Part shown: piece after piece, positions 23,131 to 35,899 of the stretch
Layout of the letters: each line of letters opens with the position of its first letter
Numbering within the stretch: position 1 is the first letter of the stretch
Source of the DNA: Dromiciops gliroides
Lineage: Eukaryota; Chordata; Mammalia; Microbiotheria; Microbiotheriidae
Assembly: GCF_019393635.1 (NCBI RefSeq)
Contig: NC_057866.1
Location: 228,063,359 to 228,127,358, forward strand
Direction: 5' to 3'
Length of the DNA stretch: 64,000 bases
The notes under the pieces: model-generated
Database searches by the model: none
The model's input: the letters and a program-made list of their open reading frames with translations, nothing else
Told to the model about the DNA's origin: nothing
Position numbers and translations under genes: made by a program

Positions 23131-23449
23131 AGAACTAAGCCTCTGTACAAGAAAGGTCATAATTTGTGTCTATGGAGGCAGTGCTTCCTCGTTCTGTTTT
23201 AGTTACAAGTATATGAATTCTTGGTTTTGTTGATGCTAAATTTAGAGTAAAAACAAAATTAATTGGTTGGATAGCAGCCAACCTGGATTGGCCTCTAAAT
23301 GCCAATGAACTGTATGTTTGCAAAAGACCTGAACCTTTCCTGCCATCTTTATCAAATGAAATAATATTTGTAAAGTGCTTAGCACAGTTCCCAGCACATA
23401 GTGGGCATTCTATAAATGCTCATTCCCTTCTCTCCCTTCTACATCCCAA

Positions 23450-25060
23450 CAGTCTCAAATAAACAGAGACATTCCTCCTGACTGGGCCCAAACTAGATTA
23501 AATTTGACTGTAAAATATTTAACAAAATAAATAAAAATACAAAACATGGATAATACTACATTTTAAAACTAAGTTATCATTGTGGCCTACAAGGATTCTT
23601 ATGTACAATTTAGTGGCTTTGTGCACTTAGGTACAAATTTGAGTTTGACCCCGCTGCTCAGATGGAGAAGGCATAAGGCTAAGACTGTTTCTGCTACAGC
23701 GTTGGGTTATGGTCCATGGCCAAAGGCCAAAGTAATACAGCAGCTTAGAAGGAGCTCAGGCACACCAACACCTATCCCTGTATTTGCAACGAGTTAGCAC
23801 CTGCTCCCCAAACTTGATCTATTCTTGATTTGTTTCAAGTGGAGCCAAGAGGATCAGGACTTAATTAGTGGTGATATGTCTCTTATGATGATCGGTTCAA
23901 TCCAGATCCCCCCTGGAGGCACGGATTTGTCTCTATTTGGAATTCCCATGCTTGCTGGGCGGCTTGTGTTTTCAGTTATCTGGCAGGCCCCTCTCGGCTC
24001 CTTCAGCTTCTTCATAGGAACACTCCTTGTGGTGAAGAAGGAGGAGGCTTCGGGGCCTGGAGAATGGGGGAGGCATGTCCCAGCAGTTTTGCCCTCTGCC
24101 AAATCTGGCCAGGCTCAGAGTTGCCTCTCCTACCTATTCTCAAAAAATGGGGTTAAATACCCATGGAAGAAGTCTCTAGTGAAGTGAGAAACCCCAATGG
24201 AGTCATCTTGCCTTGTTGAGAGAAGAGTCAGCAAGGTGTCGGGCAGCCCATGTTTGCAGATGGGCTTTGAGCTGCAGCAGCAAAGTTTTTGTTGCATTTT
24301 TTCTCCTTCTCCAAAGGAAAACGCCCCATGTTCAGCACCAGCTTAAAGCCAAAATAACATGTTTTGGCAATTATCAAATGACAATTAGGGTCTCTACTCA
24401 TTGAAAGCATCCTTCCATGCAGATTATGTTTTGGAACTAAAACACTAAACCACATCTGAGTGAAAATAGAGGAAATGAACAAAAGGGTGACAGGGAAGTG
24501 AGAGCCAGAGAGCTGAAGGTTTAGAGATGGGAGGAAGGGAGAGGAAGAGGGGGAGGGACATAAATGGGGGAAAGGCTATTTGGCCAAAGCTAAACAAGGA
24601 CTGGTAGACTAACCACTTCTGCAGGCCTCACTCTAGCCTTGGCTTGATTCCACGGGAAGATACCAGGTCCACAGAATTACTTGCTCCTCTAAATTCTACC
24701 TCTTTCTCTCTGAAAGAAAGTGATATTTCATCAGCCCCCAAAGTGGTTCCAAAGCTGGCCTTAAGATGGAGGAATCAAAGGGAAGGCATTGTTTTCATAT
24801 TCCATGGCCCCAGCTTCACTTTCCTCATGCCATGCAAAATAAGAAAGAGTCCAGTCATTGGGAAACTACTAGAAGTTAGGGTGAAAATCTCTGAGGGCTG
24901 ATGGTGAAGGGGTGGGCATAGGAAGGGGTACAAGAGGAAGAAAAGGAAATACTTCTTTCCTTCAACCTCAGGGAATATAACATTGCTGGGTCTAGAGAGA
25001 GCATTCAGACAACAGCTAATGATGTGTCTAAGGCTAGTTCATGATATTACTACAGAACTA
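23450..25060. other. Single-copy region with unassigned ORFs
   Basis: No repeat recognised. The 120-codon plus ORF at 23825-24187 has a mildly hydrophobic stretch (near LVFSVIWQAPLGSFSFFIGT) but no family I know, no Kozak-like context I can judge and no exon-like neighbours. Probably non-coding. Confidence 0.35.
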
Positions 25061-25067
25061 GCAGCCA

Positions 25068-25205
25068 CATCATGGTGGATGGAGGGTTAGATCTGGGTTC
25101 AAGTCTAAATCTTAATGCATATTAACTGGGTGACCACAGACAAATTAATTATCCCATCAGCACTCTGAGCATCTCTCAAAGACCAGAATTGATAAGGTAT
25201 GAACT
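25068..25205 (+). mobile_element. CORE-SINE relic
   Basis: 'tctgggttcaagtctaaatc' (box-B-like) and 'actgggtgaccacagacaa' in order. Strongly diverged. Confidence 0.4.
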
Positions 25206-25837
25206 TGCATAGATAGAGGTAGTCCATCTGTCACCTGAGAACTCCTTATACCTAAATGTTTAACAACCAGCTTTCCAGAAGAAAAAAACATATATTTGAT
25301 ATACTTTAAAGTTTAATCTGCCTCATTCACATTTTCTCCATCATTTTCTGAAATCTAGACAAGCAACAAAACAATAAATCAAGCCTGGTTTGTAGCATTT
25401 GCCAATTTCTGAGGCGGAAATGATCACACTGAAAATTTAACAATTGGCTCTCGTGAGCTCTTTGTAGTTGGTGCCAGCAAGGGTGTCTTGCCTGCCTATA
25501 TCAGTGAAATCATAAGTTCCTGTACTTAATCCCATGCAGAACTCCAGAGTGGTGGAACCAAATCCTAATAAGGCAGTATCCTGCTGTTTTTGGTGGTCCT
25601 AGAATCTCACCCATTTTACCCCATCCCATGTCTGCTTCATGTTGCCACCATACCAACTGGATAGGTGTTGATGGTGGCAGGGAATCATTCTTACTCCTTA
25701 CCAGAGCAACAGTATCGTTTAAATGAAACTACATCATAGAGACACATGGTCTTAAAGTATTCTGGTTCAATGGATTCCATTGAACAGGGATCTCCTCCAT
25801 GACATCCTTGATAAGCTGACATCTAGTTTTTTCTTTG

Positions 25838-26073
25838 GGGCAGCTAGGTGGCTCAGTGGAAAGAGTGTCAGGCCTGGAGTTAGTTATCTTCATGAGCTGA
25901 AATCCAGTCTCAGACACTTACTACCTGGGTAACCCTGGGAATGGCCACTTCAGGCCCTTAGTTACCTCATCTGTAAAATGAGCTGGAGAAGGTAGTGGCA
26001 AACCACTCCAGGATCTTTGTAAAAAAATAAAGCCCCAAATGGGGCCATGAAGAGTTGGACATGACTGAACAAT
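25838..26073 (+). mobile_element. tRNA-head SINE with 'GACTGAACAA' tail
   Basis: Head 'ggggcagctaggtggctcag', then 'ctcatctgtaaaatgagctg', 'ggcaaaccactccaggat', 'gaagagttggacatgactga' and the final 'acaataa'. The full structure of this SINE class is legible here. Confidence 0.85.
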
Positions 26074-26224
26074 AAGACCTCTTGTGATAGGGAACTTTCC
26101 AAGTCAGCCTATTCCAGTTTCATATTATTAGAAATTTGTTATTATTATTAGATTAAATTATATCTATTAGAATTTTCCCCTATATTAAGGAATCCTGCCT
26201 CTCTAAACCTTACACTCATTGCTT

Positions 26225-26680
26225 CCAGTCCTGCCCTTTGGGGGCAGACATTAAGTGGAAAGGGAATAAGCATTTGTGTAGTGTTTACCATGAGTTAACC
26301 CCGAGGAAAAATCGGGAGTTGGAGTCCCTTAGGCAGTTGGATGTTGGACATCACATCCCTCTGGCAACTCTTGCGGTGGCACCGGTGCCAAACTTTATTG
26401 GCTCTGCCTCTCCTTTGGATCCACCAATGTCACAGAGAGGGAAAACCTGCTGCATGGGCAACAGCTTGTTTTCCATATTGATCTGCCCAGGACAGCACCC
26501 TGGAGAGGACACTCCAGCTACTCCTCATGGGGTAGATACAACATGGGATGCGGCAGTTACTGGTTATAAGTCACTCAGGAGCTGCGGCTCCCATATCGTA
26601 CTGCACAGCCACACTGGCCTGTGGCTCTTCAAGGCACTGATCCATGGTTGTCCGCAACTGGTGGAGGCCTATTACTACTA
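26225..26680. other. Unassigned GC-richer block
   Basis: An open frame of 184 codons (26238-26792, the longest here) starts in this block and ends inside the neighbouring reverse CORE-SINE. Its last 40 residues or so (after YYYYYH) are SINE-derived. The unique part has no known domain. Parts resemble 5' UTR sequence of RTE elements, but not convincingly. Confidence 0.35.
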
Positions 26681-26681
26681 C

Positions 26682-26925
26682 TACTACCATGTGTCAGGCA
26701 CTGGTGCCAAGCACCTTACAAATGTGATCTCATTTGATCTTCACAACAGCCCTTTGAGGGAAGTACTGTTATTACCCCCATTTTACAGTTGAGGAGACTG
26801 GTGCTGGAAGAGGTTAAGGGACTTGCCCAGGCTCACAAGACTAGAAAGTGCCTGAATCTGGATTTGAACTCGGGTCTTCCTGACTCTAATCCTAGCTTTC
26901 TATCAAGTGTGTCACCTAACAGTCT
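26682..26925 (-). mobile_element. CORE-SINE
   Basis: Reverse copy with 'ccatgtgtcaggcactgg', 'ccattttacagttgaggaga', 'gggacttgcccaggctcac' and 'gaactcgggtcttcctgact'. Confidence 0.7.
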
Positions 26926-27064
26926 AAGGCATAAGGCTGATTAACCCCCTTCCATATGACAGTCCTTCAAACCAATTCTTGTATCTCCCTTCACCTTGCC
27001 CTTCTCTCCCATTCATCACATCAACATCTTCTCTTCTATGGGATAACCATGCCCAGTTCTTTCT

Positions 27065-27611
<547 letters not shown>

Positions 27612-27694
27612 CTATAACAGCTTTCATGAGATAGTGACGTCTTTGCACTTGTCTGGGATTGTCTGCTTCGTGTTTTTTCTTATTCCTCTGCTAC

Positions 27695-27885
27695 TTACTA
27701 TGATGACAGCTAGCATTTATATAGAACTTTGCAGATAAGATTTCATTTGACCATTACAACAGCTGTAGGAGGAAATTGAGGCAGATAAAGGTTAAATGAC
27801 TTGTCCCCACAGCTAGTAAGCAAGCAGCTGAGCCAAGATTTGAACTCAGGGCTTTCTGACTCTAGGCCCAGTGCTATATATTCCA
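27695..27885 (-). mobile_element. CORE-SINE
   Basis: Reverse copy with 'tagcatttatatagaacttt', 'ttgaggcagataaaggttaa' and 'gatttgaactcagggctttc'. Confidence 0.6.
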
Positions 27886-28914
27886 TTATTTATTTGTTGA
27901 TCTTAGACAATGTGCCTGGAATAGTATAAATTAGGATAGTTTAGGTGTCATTTCCTCAAGATCATACCACGAAAGTCACTTTTTAGGGGTTCATCAGGAA
28001 TCCCTATAGAAAATAAGCCATTGGAAGGGGAGTGTTTGACATCCTAGCAAGAGAACATCCTGGCTTCATATCCCCTTTGAGGGAGAAAAACTTTTTTTCC
28101 TTATTTTTGGTCTTAGTTGTTTTATGGTACTCTTTGTTTGAGGCATTTGGGAGAGACCCTTTAAAGCATGACCCCAGAGGAACTTTGTTGTACAAAGAAT
28201 TATATTTTGAGGATGAAATGTAAGCCTCAGGATCATAAAGCCACAGGAAGTCTGGACCCTCAAAAAATTTTAAGCCTGGATTTCACTGATATAGGGAACT
28301 TCTCAATGAAAAAACTCTCACTACCAATGTAGATTAGCGACTGTTCTGCAGCTGATGAACTTCTAGAGAACTGTGCTGTGACTCAGAACTTTGATCGCAT
28401 CTCTGTGTAAAGGACCTGCCCAGGAGCAGAGACTCCTCTCCCCTTCTTGTCTTCACAGTTGATAATCCCCAGTCTGAGAATCTGTAACTGACATACTATT
28501 ATTACTCATGAGATACTATATGATGATTGTTCCTGTGGCTAGCGAATCCTTTCCTCCTCTTCCTCTCAGAATCCTGAATCACAGTGATTCGGAGTCTGCC
28601 TGAGCAACAAATCCCTCCTCCTCCCTCAACATTCCTTCATCTCTCTCCAGTTCCTATGGAGGTTCTGTCCTTCCCGTGTTTCTATCTCACTCTGTCCTTC
28701 CCTTCTCTTGTGCCCTATGGAAAACCCATGCTATTATTAATATGTTGTTCTTGTATTATATCTCTTTATCACATTCACCTTTCCTTGCAATCAAAGAAAC
28801 CTTGCAGAAGACACTGCTTCCCTGGCTCGCACCCTGGGCCAGGTAGCAGAACTGGACCATTTCTTGCTCCTCCCTATCCCTTCTAGACTCTTACCTCCCA
28901 CCATCTCTCAATAG

Positions 28915-29062
28915 TGCTCTCTCTCTCTCTCTTTGTAGGGCAATGAGGGTTAAGTGACTTGCCCAGGTTCACACAGCTATCAAGTGTCTGAGGCCAGATT
29001 TGAACTCAGGTCCTCCTGAATCCAGGGCCAGTGCTCTATCCACTGCACCACCTAGCTGCCCC
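28915..29062 (-). mobile_element. Marsupial tRNA-derived SINE
   Basis: Reverse copy starting next to a short CT run (28917-28932), with 'gggttaagtgacttgccc' and 'ccacctagctgcccc'. Confidence 0.9.
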
Positions 29063-29128
29063 CTCAATATCTCTTTTATTATGAATTACTCCATCCAGAA
29101 TTATCACCTTTTCCAGCTCCTAATAACA

Positions 29129-29341
29129 GTTTTTTTTGTTGTTGTTATTGTTTAATTTGACTCTTTGTGGAGTTTTCTTGGCAAAGATATTGAAATGCTT
29201 TGCCATTTCTTTTTCTAGCTCATTTTACAGATGAGGAAACTAGGGCAAACAGAGTTAAGTGACTTGCCCAGGGTCACACACCTAGAAAGTGTCTTTCTGA
29301 CTCCAGGCCCAGTTTTTATCCACTATGCCACCTCGTTGCCC
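29129..29341 (-). mobile_element. tRNA-head SINE with 'GACTGAACAAC'-class tail
   Basis: Reverse copy with 'ttttcttggcaaagatattg', 'tttacagatgaggaaacta' and 'ttatccactatgccacct'. Slightly shortened in the tRNA-like half. Confidence 0.75.
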
Positions 29342-29934
29342 ATGTTTACCTCCCTATCTGAAGCCATCATGTTTCCTTTCTCAAAGAGTTTGGTGTAGGT
29401 CTCATAATCTCCAGCCTTTTTATTTGAGGTCTTCAATATTCATGCTCCCATTCCCTAAAATGCCCTGACTTAGCATTTTATCAACCTCCTCACCCAGCAT
29501 GATCTTTACTTTCTCTCTACCTCAGCTACATACAAGGAGGGTATTGATGTCATCATCCCACAGGGTTCTAATAATCTAAAACTCTGAAATTCATCAAATA
29601 TGACCCTGAGTCCTTCCTGTTCCCCACTCCTCCTAAATCCATCCTTCATCTTTACTACAATCTCTTGTCATACCTCCCCCTATTTGTGTTGGGCCAATAA
29701 AGAGGTGGTTAGTTTGGGTCACCCCATTTCACTGTTTCCTTTGCCTTCCAGATCCTGAAAGAGCAACAAAACTTTGAGTGTTCTTAGGCCTGAGGAGGGG
29801 GGAAAGGGAAGAGGTGCAGGAGAGATGCATACGTATGTCCCAAGAGTGGAGTTTCTGAATGCTAAGTTCCTGATCCCAGCATGAGAGAGGTAGTAGCATC
29901 AATTCTCAATCTAAGAGATGGCAAATGGAATCCT

Positions 29935-30075
29935 AGGATCATAGATTAAAGCTATGAGGAAACTTAGAGGACATTGAGTCCAAATTCTCATTTTATATAT
30001 GAGGAAATCACAATACCAAGAGGCTAAATGATTTGTCCAGGGTCATTGGCCTCATAATTGTATGAGTTAGGATTG
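29935..30075 (-). mobile_element. CR1/L3-like or MIR-like relic
   Basis: 'ggatcatagattaaagctat', 'aacttagaggacattgagtc' and 'gatttgtccagggtcat' follow each other. Family uncertain. Confidence 0.35.
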
Positions 30076-30279
30076 AACATTTACCCCCATTGAGTTTCAT
30101 CTTATTAGATTTCAGTCCATCAGATTTCCTGTCGAAATGTTTTAGTTCCTGATTCTGTCATCTGTTATAACCAGCATTATGTCATTTGGAAATTTGAGGC
30201 ATGCTGTGTAACTGATAATTAATTGGAATAATGCCAAGGATAGAGCCCGTTAGGACTCCACTAGGGACCTCCCCTAATT

Positions 30280-30483
30280 CAGGAGTTCTTAACCTGGTGT
30301 CCAGGGATAGATTTCAGGGGATCCATAAACTTGGATGGGAAAAAATTACACCTTTATTTTCATTAATATCTAACTGAAATGTAGCATTTCCTTCAACTAT
30401 TTTAAAACATTTTTTCTGAGAAAGGTTCCATAGGTTTTAAGACTACCAAAGAAATTCATAACAGAAAAAAGGTTAGGATCCTT
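30280..30483 (+). mobile_element. hAT-like MITE
   Basis: Left end CAGGAGTTCTTAACCTGG is a hAT-type terminal repeat. The interior ('acctttattttcattaata', 'ctgaaatgtagcatttcctt') is non-coding. A degenerate right end AAAAAAGGTTAGGATCC runs into the next element. No clean 8-bp duplication. Confidence 0.55.
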
Positions 30484-30638
30484 TGCTTAAACTTTTTCAC
30501 ATTATGGACCCCTTTCTCAGTCATGGACCTTCTTTTCAATGCATAAAACAACATATAAGAAAACCAATAATATTGAAGTGGTTATCAAAGTGTTTCTTTT
30601 AGAAAGCAAGTACATGAACCCAAGGTTAAGAACCTCAG
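30484..30638 (+). mobile_element. Second hAT-like MITE, abutting
   Basis: 'tcacattatggacccctttc' and the right end AAGGTTAAGAACCTCAG match the family of the 5.9-kb MITE. The pair may be two nested or adjacent insertions, or one composite. Confidence 0.5.
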
Positions 30639-30747
30639 TCCTAGAGGAAGACCAGAGTCTTTGCCCTAGCTCTTTTTAAATAGCCACAGAAATCTCAATA
30701 AATTTCAGTGAAAGAAACTTAAACTATTTAATTATTATTGACTTTTG

Positions 30748-30905
30748 TTTTTGGTTTTTGGTTTTTTTGCGGGGCAATGAGGGTTAAGTGACTTGCCCAG
30801 GGTCACACAGCTAGTAAGTGTCAAGTGTCTGAGGCCGGATTTGAACTCAGGTATTCCTGAATCCAGGGCCGATGCTTTAGCCACTGTGCCACCTAGCTTC
30901 CCCAG
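30748..30905 (-). mobile_element. Marsupial tRNA-derived SINE
   Basis: Reverse full copy. A 12-bp target duplication tattgacttttg lies at 30736-30747 and 30906-30917. Confidence 0.92.
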
Positions 30906-30917
30906 TATTGACTTTTG

Positions 30918-31685
30918 ATAGAGCAAGTTACATATCCTCTCACCTGTTTGCAAATAACCTAGAGATGATTTATCCATTGAATTTTGTACTGTACATGCCC
31001 TACTCGTAAACTAGGCTAATTTACTAAAGGGTAAATATTAATATATGAACTTATGCATCTTAGGCCATCTTTATAGATTGAATTAACTATTTTTAATTGC
31101 TTCCTGGGGTTTTTAGTCATTCTAATATTTTGTTACTAAAAAGAAAATCAAGTATGATTTGATTTAGTCCTTAAGATAGCATTGTTCAAGTTCGTTTGCA
31201 TTATATGAACATGGCCTTGGTCAATATATTAAAAAGAATTTGGAACTGTATGACTTGTAGTTTTGTTTCTAAAACAGAGAGGTCCTACATAAGGCCCATG
31301 GATGGCATAATAGCCCTAACACTCCCAAGTGCTGTTCTAAGCAAGATTAAAGTATAGTTGGGAAATTTTGAACAAAAAATTAAAACACAGATAAAGTTAA
31401 TTTGTGGTTTTATAAGTCAATATGTAGCTTCAGGGATCCTTATCTGGGGCTTCCCAGCATTTCTGTCTGAGTTTGACACTTCTGGATTGGAACACTGGGA
31501 CACAGGTCAAGATACTTGGGCTTAAGACTTAGCAATGTGCCTTTAGCAGGAATTTCAGCTTTCTGAGCCTCACTTTCCTTATTTGTAAAATAAGAAACAT
31601 TATATTTGCTACACCATTTCAGAAAGTTATTTAGACCAGAGATAGTAAAGCACTCCACAAAGTATATGAAATGTGTGCTATTATA
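30918..31685. other. Single-copy, nothing recognised
   Basis: AT-rich sequence with no transposon or gene signature, apart from a possible weak CORE-SINE trace near 31560-31620. Confidence 0.35.
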
Positions 31686-31788
31686 ATTTTTTTTTTGCAA
31701 GCAATGGGGGTTAAGTGACTTGCCCAGGGTCATACAGCTAGTAAGTATCAAGTGTCTGAGGCCGGATTTGAACTCAGGTCCTCCTGAC
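31686..31788 (-). mobile_element. Marsupial tRNA-derived SINE, partial
   Basis: Reverse copy with T-run, 'gggggttaagtgacttgccc' and 'gatttgaactcaggtcctcc'. The head (the 'ccacctagctgcccc' end) is missing, so the copy is 5'-truncated. Confidence 0.88.
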
Positions 31789-31904
31789 TTATCACATATT
31801 TATTTTATCACCCATTTCATCATCATTAGTTTTCAATTTCTAGAGGTCAAAGACTATGTGACTTTTGTGATGCCCAGCATAGCATCTTAAACCCAATACA
31901 TGGG

Positions 31905-32095
31905 AAGGAAGTGTGGTGTTGTGGGGAAAAGAATAAATTTGGAATCAGAGGACCTGGGTTCAAATTCTAGCCCTGCAATTTACCATGTGTGACCTTTAGC
32001 CCCTCTGGGTCTCAACTTCCTCATCTGGAAAATGAAGGTGGGGGGAGTGAACCAGATGACCATCAAAGTCTATTCCAGTTTTAAATCTGTAATCA
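31905..32095 (+). mobile_element. CORE-SINE
   Basis: 'gggttcaaattctagccctg', 'cttcctcatctggaaaatga' and an 'accagatgaccatcaaagtc' tail are in order. Confidence 0.65.
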
Positions 32096-32233
32096 ATGAA
32101 CTGTTTTTAAGACCAAAATCTTAGGTCCCAAGCATTAAGAAAAGAAAATCAAAACACCAGAGCACTTCTTGTCTATTGCTAAGTCTGACCCTCCATCCTT
32201 ACTCAGAGATGAGATGACATGCTATGAGGATTT

Positions 32234-32376
32234 ATTTTTTGCGGGGCAATGGGGGTTAAGTGACTTGCCCAGGGTCACACAGCTAGTAAGCGTCAAGTGT
32301 CTGAGGCCGGATTTGAACTTGGGTACTCCTGAATCCAAGGCCGGTGCTTTATCCACTGCGCCACCTAGCTGCCCCC
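32234..32376 (-). mobile_element. Marsupial tRNA-derived SINE
   Basis: Reverse full copy with a short T-run. A 15-bp target duplication atgctatgaggattt lies at 32219-32233 and 32377-32391. Confidence 0.93.
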
Positions 32377-32399
32377 ATGCTATGAGGATTTGAAGGAAA

Positions 32400-33330
32400 A
32401 GATTCTAGCCAACTTGGCACCAGACTTCCTTGTTCTCCCTTCTTCCCTTTCCCTACCTCCCACATCTTGGAAGAGCTAGAGAAGTCTGGATTAGAGCTTG
32501 CTCAGTTTGGCTTACTAGTTATTTGAAACCTATAGGAAGAGGTTCCCATGTTACTTATTTTGGATGCTGTATTGTGGTAATGAATTTATAACATTCTTCT
32601 TCAGTACACTTATTAGGAAAACAATGATCTCAGATTCTTGAATTTCAAGGTTAGAAAGAGAGTACAGTGTCTATATTTAAACCTTCAAATAGCCTATTCT
32701 AATGCAGTCTCCTCTTGGGCCTTCAACTCACACTCCAGCGTTCATATTCTACACACAGTGAGTTCTTGGAGTGTGGTAGGTATTTCACTGCCAGGAGTAA
32801 TAGGAAGAGCTTATGACAGGTCTATGATTTTACTTGATATATGTTTTTAATGTAGCTTTCCATTGGCTTTGCAGATGACAGCTAGAGCATCTTGGCAGAG
32901 CCTCGACCTACTCTTGGAGGTGAAGGCATTACCTAGTATAACAGAGACAGAAGCAAGCCATTTGTTGCCAGACTTGAAAAGGATTAGAGGGTTATAGATG
33001 AAGCAGGAGAAGCTGAAAAAAAAAATCTTCTCCCACCCCCAAAACCCTTATTTGTGCTTTAGAAATTCTCAAGCCAATAAATTCAAATTATGATCCAGCA
33101 AACCAAACGGTTACATGGACTCTCCAGCCAAGCTTCCGAAGTCACAGTAGGAAGTGTATCAGGATCAGAAACTCAGGTCCATTATTGCTGAATTACATTC
33201 CAGCTTATATATCCTTGTACACTGGTTTGCAGTATGACCTGTTGTTATTGATGACTACTGTTGCCCATGGGTAAAGGGTGTCCCGATTATTCGGGAGAAA
33301 TACACAAGCTCCACTGTGTATTTTCATTAC
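32400..33330. other. Single-copy, nothing recognised
   Basis: No repeat or gene recognised in about 0.9 kb. Confidence 0.35.
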
Positions 33331-33389
33331 TATCCCCATTCAGTTGATACCTTTTTTGGATTTTTATTTTCATTGGGTTTTCTCCATTA

Positions 33390-34640
33390 AGAACATTTCT
33401 ACAATAACTGAATAGAATGGATATTGAATTCTTTTTTCATTCATCTGTCTTTATTATTTTTGCTTACCTTGAAATCACAATATACCACAGTCAGTCTGAA
33501 GGCATACAAGCCAGTTTGAATCAGGCAGATGTACACATTGTTTTCTCTTCAATCCAAATGAGAATAAGGTTCCAACATTACCAGCCCTCTACCTCTACCT
33601 GCTAGTTTTTCTTTTCATGCCCCATTTTTATAATATAATTGCTCCCTTTTACCTTTTCCTACCCAATTTTGGTTTTTAGAATCACCCCATCATGCACAAC
33701 TCAGACCCAACTTTTCTTTCAAACTACATTACTATCATGATGACAGTTTTAAGAATACATTTATATATGTATATATGTACACACACATATGTATGTATGT
33801 ATATCAATTTGACCTTAATGAGTGTCTTACTCTTTAATGTTTTTCCATATGTCTTTAATGTTTTCCATATATTTCTTCTGACTCTTTTATGTCAAATTTT
33901 CTGTTGAGTTCTGTACTTTTTCTCACAAATACCTGAAAACCTTTCAGTTCATCAAATGTCCATTTTTCTTTTTCATTCAGGATTATACTCAACTTTGCTG
34001 GGTTAAGTTATTCTTGGATTCTTCAAAATATCATGTTCTGAGACCTCTGATCTTTTAGAGGAGAAGTTCCTAGGTTTGTGAAATCCTGATTATATTTCTG
34101 CCGTATTTAAATTTTTTTTCTTGTTTCTTGCAATATTTTCTCCTTAACTTGGAAGTTTTGAAACTTGACTATGATATTCCTGTAGTTTTTCTCCTGTGAT
34201 CTCTTTCAGGGGGTGAACGATAGATTTTTTTTTGTTTCTACTTTACTCTCTTGTTGTACAACTTCAGCACAATTTTCCTTAATAATTTCTTGTCATATTG
34301 TATCCAGATTCTTTTTTTTAAATCATAACTTACAGGTAGTCCAACAGTACTTAGATTGTCTCTCTTTGATCTGTTTTCCAGATCATTTGTTTTTCTAGTG
34401 AAATGTTTCACTCTCTTCTATTTTTTCTACCTTTATTATTTGTTGGTGTCTTATAATGTCATTCAATTCTTTTTGCCCAATTCTATTTTTCAAGGAGTTA
34501 TTTCCTTCCTTAAGATTTTGGACCTCTTTTTCCAATTGGTTAACTTTCTTTTCAAATTTTTCTTGGGTTGCTTTTATTTTTTTCCTATTTTTCCTTGACG
34601 TTTCTTATTTGATTTTTAAATTCTTTTTAAGTTCTTACCA
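33390..34640 (-). mobile_element. Second HAL1-like element, older and 5'-truncated
   Basis: Reverse ORF1 landmarks include 'tcaggattatactcaacttt', 'gcaatattttctccttaact', 'gggggtgaacgatagatt' and 'caaggagttatttccttcct'. They match the 19.2-21.8-kb element in the same order. Downstream on the minus strand (plus 33400-33930) is again a non-RT region ('atcaccccatcatgcacaac'). It ends before the 5' UTR. A TATG microsatellite at 33765-33805 lies within. Confidence 0.6.
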
Positions 34641-34740
34641 TTTCCTCTCCCACAGAAGGCACAAATACATGATACATATGAAATCATGTAGAACATATTT
34701 CCCCATTAGCCAAGTTGTGGGAGAGGAAATGGGAGAAAAA

Positions 34741-35815
34741 TAAAGTGAAAAAATATGTTAATTTGCACTCAGAATGCATCAGTTCTCTCTCTGGAGGTGG
34801 ATATCATTTTTCATCATAGGTCCTTTGGAAGTGTCAAGTATCGATCAAAGTAGCTACGTCTTTCATAGTTGATGATCATTATAACTTTGCTGTTACTGTG
34901 GACAATGTTCTCCTGTTTCTTCTCACTTCACTTTGCATCAATACATATGACTTTTCCCAGGTTGCTCTGAAATCAACTCATTTCTCGATTCTCACAGCAC
35001 AATAACAAGACATTACAATCATACACCACAACTTGTTCAGTCATTCCCCATTTGGTGGTCTTGGTTTCTAATTCTTTACCACCACAAAAAGAGATGCTAC
35101 AAATAGTTTTGTACATATAGGTGCTTTCATCTCTTTGGGATATAGACCTAGTAGTGGTGTTACTGGGTCGAAGGTTTTACAAGGACTTAGAGCGGATTTC
35201 CAAGTTGTTCTCCAGAGTAGCTGGACCAGTTCACAACCACAGTGTATTAGTGTCCCTATTTTTCCATATCCCCTCTAGTATTTGTCATTTTCCTTTTTTG
35301 TCACATTAGCCAGTCTGATAGGTGTGGGGGAAACCTCAGAGTTGTTTTAATTTCTAATTATTAGTCATATGACTATTGAGAACTTTGAATTCTGCCTTTG
35401 AAACTGCCTTTTACCATTTATCAATCTTCATCAAAGAAACTTGCTATAAAATTTGGTTTTCCCTGCTTTCCTTCTAATTTTTGGATGCAATAGTTTTTCC
35501 TTATGCCTAACCTTCTTAAGTTAATGTAATCAAAACTATCAATTTTACCTCTTGCGATCTAGTCTCTCTCTGGTCATGAACTCTTCCCTTATCCATAGAT
35601 CTGACAGGTAATTTTTTCCATGCCCCCCAATTTGATTATATTATTACCCTTAATGTCTAAAACACGTACCCATTTTAGCTTATCTTGAGATATTGTTCTG
35701 TGTCTAATTTCTGCCAGACTACTTTCCAGTTTTCCCAGTACTTTTTGTGGAATAGTGATATATTGCTCCAATAGCTTGTACTTTTGGGTTTATCAAACAT
35801 GGGTTACTGTAGTTT
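34741..35815 (-). mobile_element. L1 LINE 3' end (older subfamily)
   Basis: From a 3' UTR ('gcatcagttctctctctgga') through the ORF2 carboxy end ('gggatatagacctagtagtg') to more upstream ORF2 sequence ('gggtttatcaaacatgggtt'). About 1.1 kb, with many indels. Because it lies on the upstream side of the HAL1-like ORF1 in element orientation, the two cannot be parts of one collinear L1. Confidence 0.8.
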
Positions 35816-35899
35816 ATATTAGCCATTAAAAATACAAACTTTAACCCCATTAGAAACAAATCACCAAACTTATTTTCTAGTGTCTGTTTGTGTGTCTCA

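Larger units (their letters stand above)
28560..29690 (+). mobile_element. Probable L2 endonuclease-region relic, split by two SINEs
   Basis: 'gtcttcaatattcatgctcc' with 'ctacatacaaggagggtat' resembles the L2 endonuclease block encoding a GDFNIH-like motif. Very diverged, and the assignment is tentative. SINEs at 28929-29062 and 29129-29341 interrupt it. Confidence 0.35.

Noticed and set aside
23825-24187. 120-codon ORF as a membrane protein
   Set aside because: There is a single mildly hydrophobic stretch, no family resemblance and a competing ORF on the other strand; probably chance.
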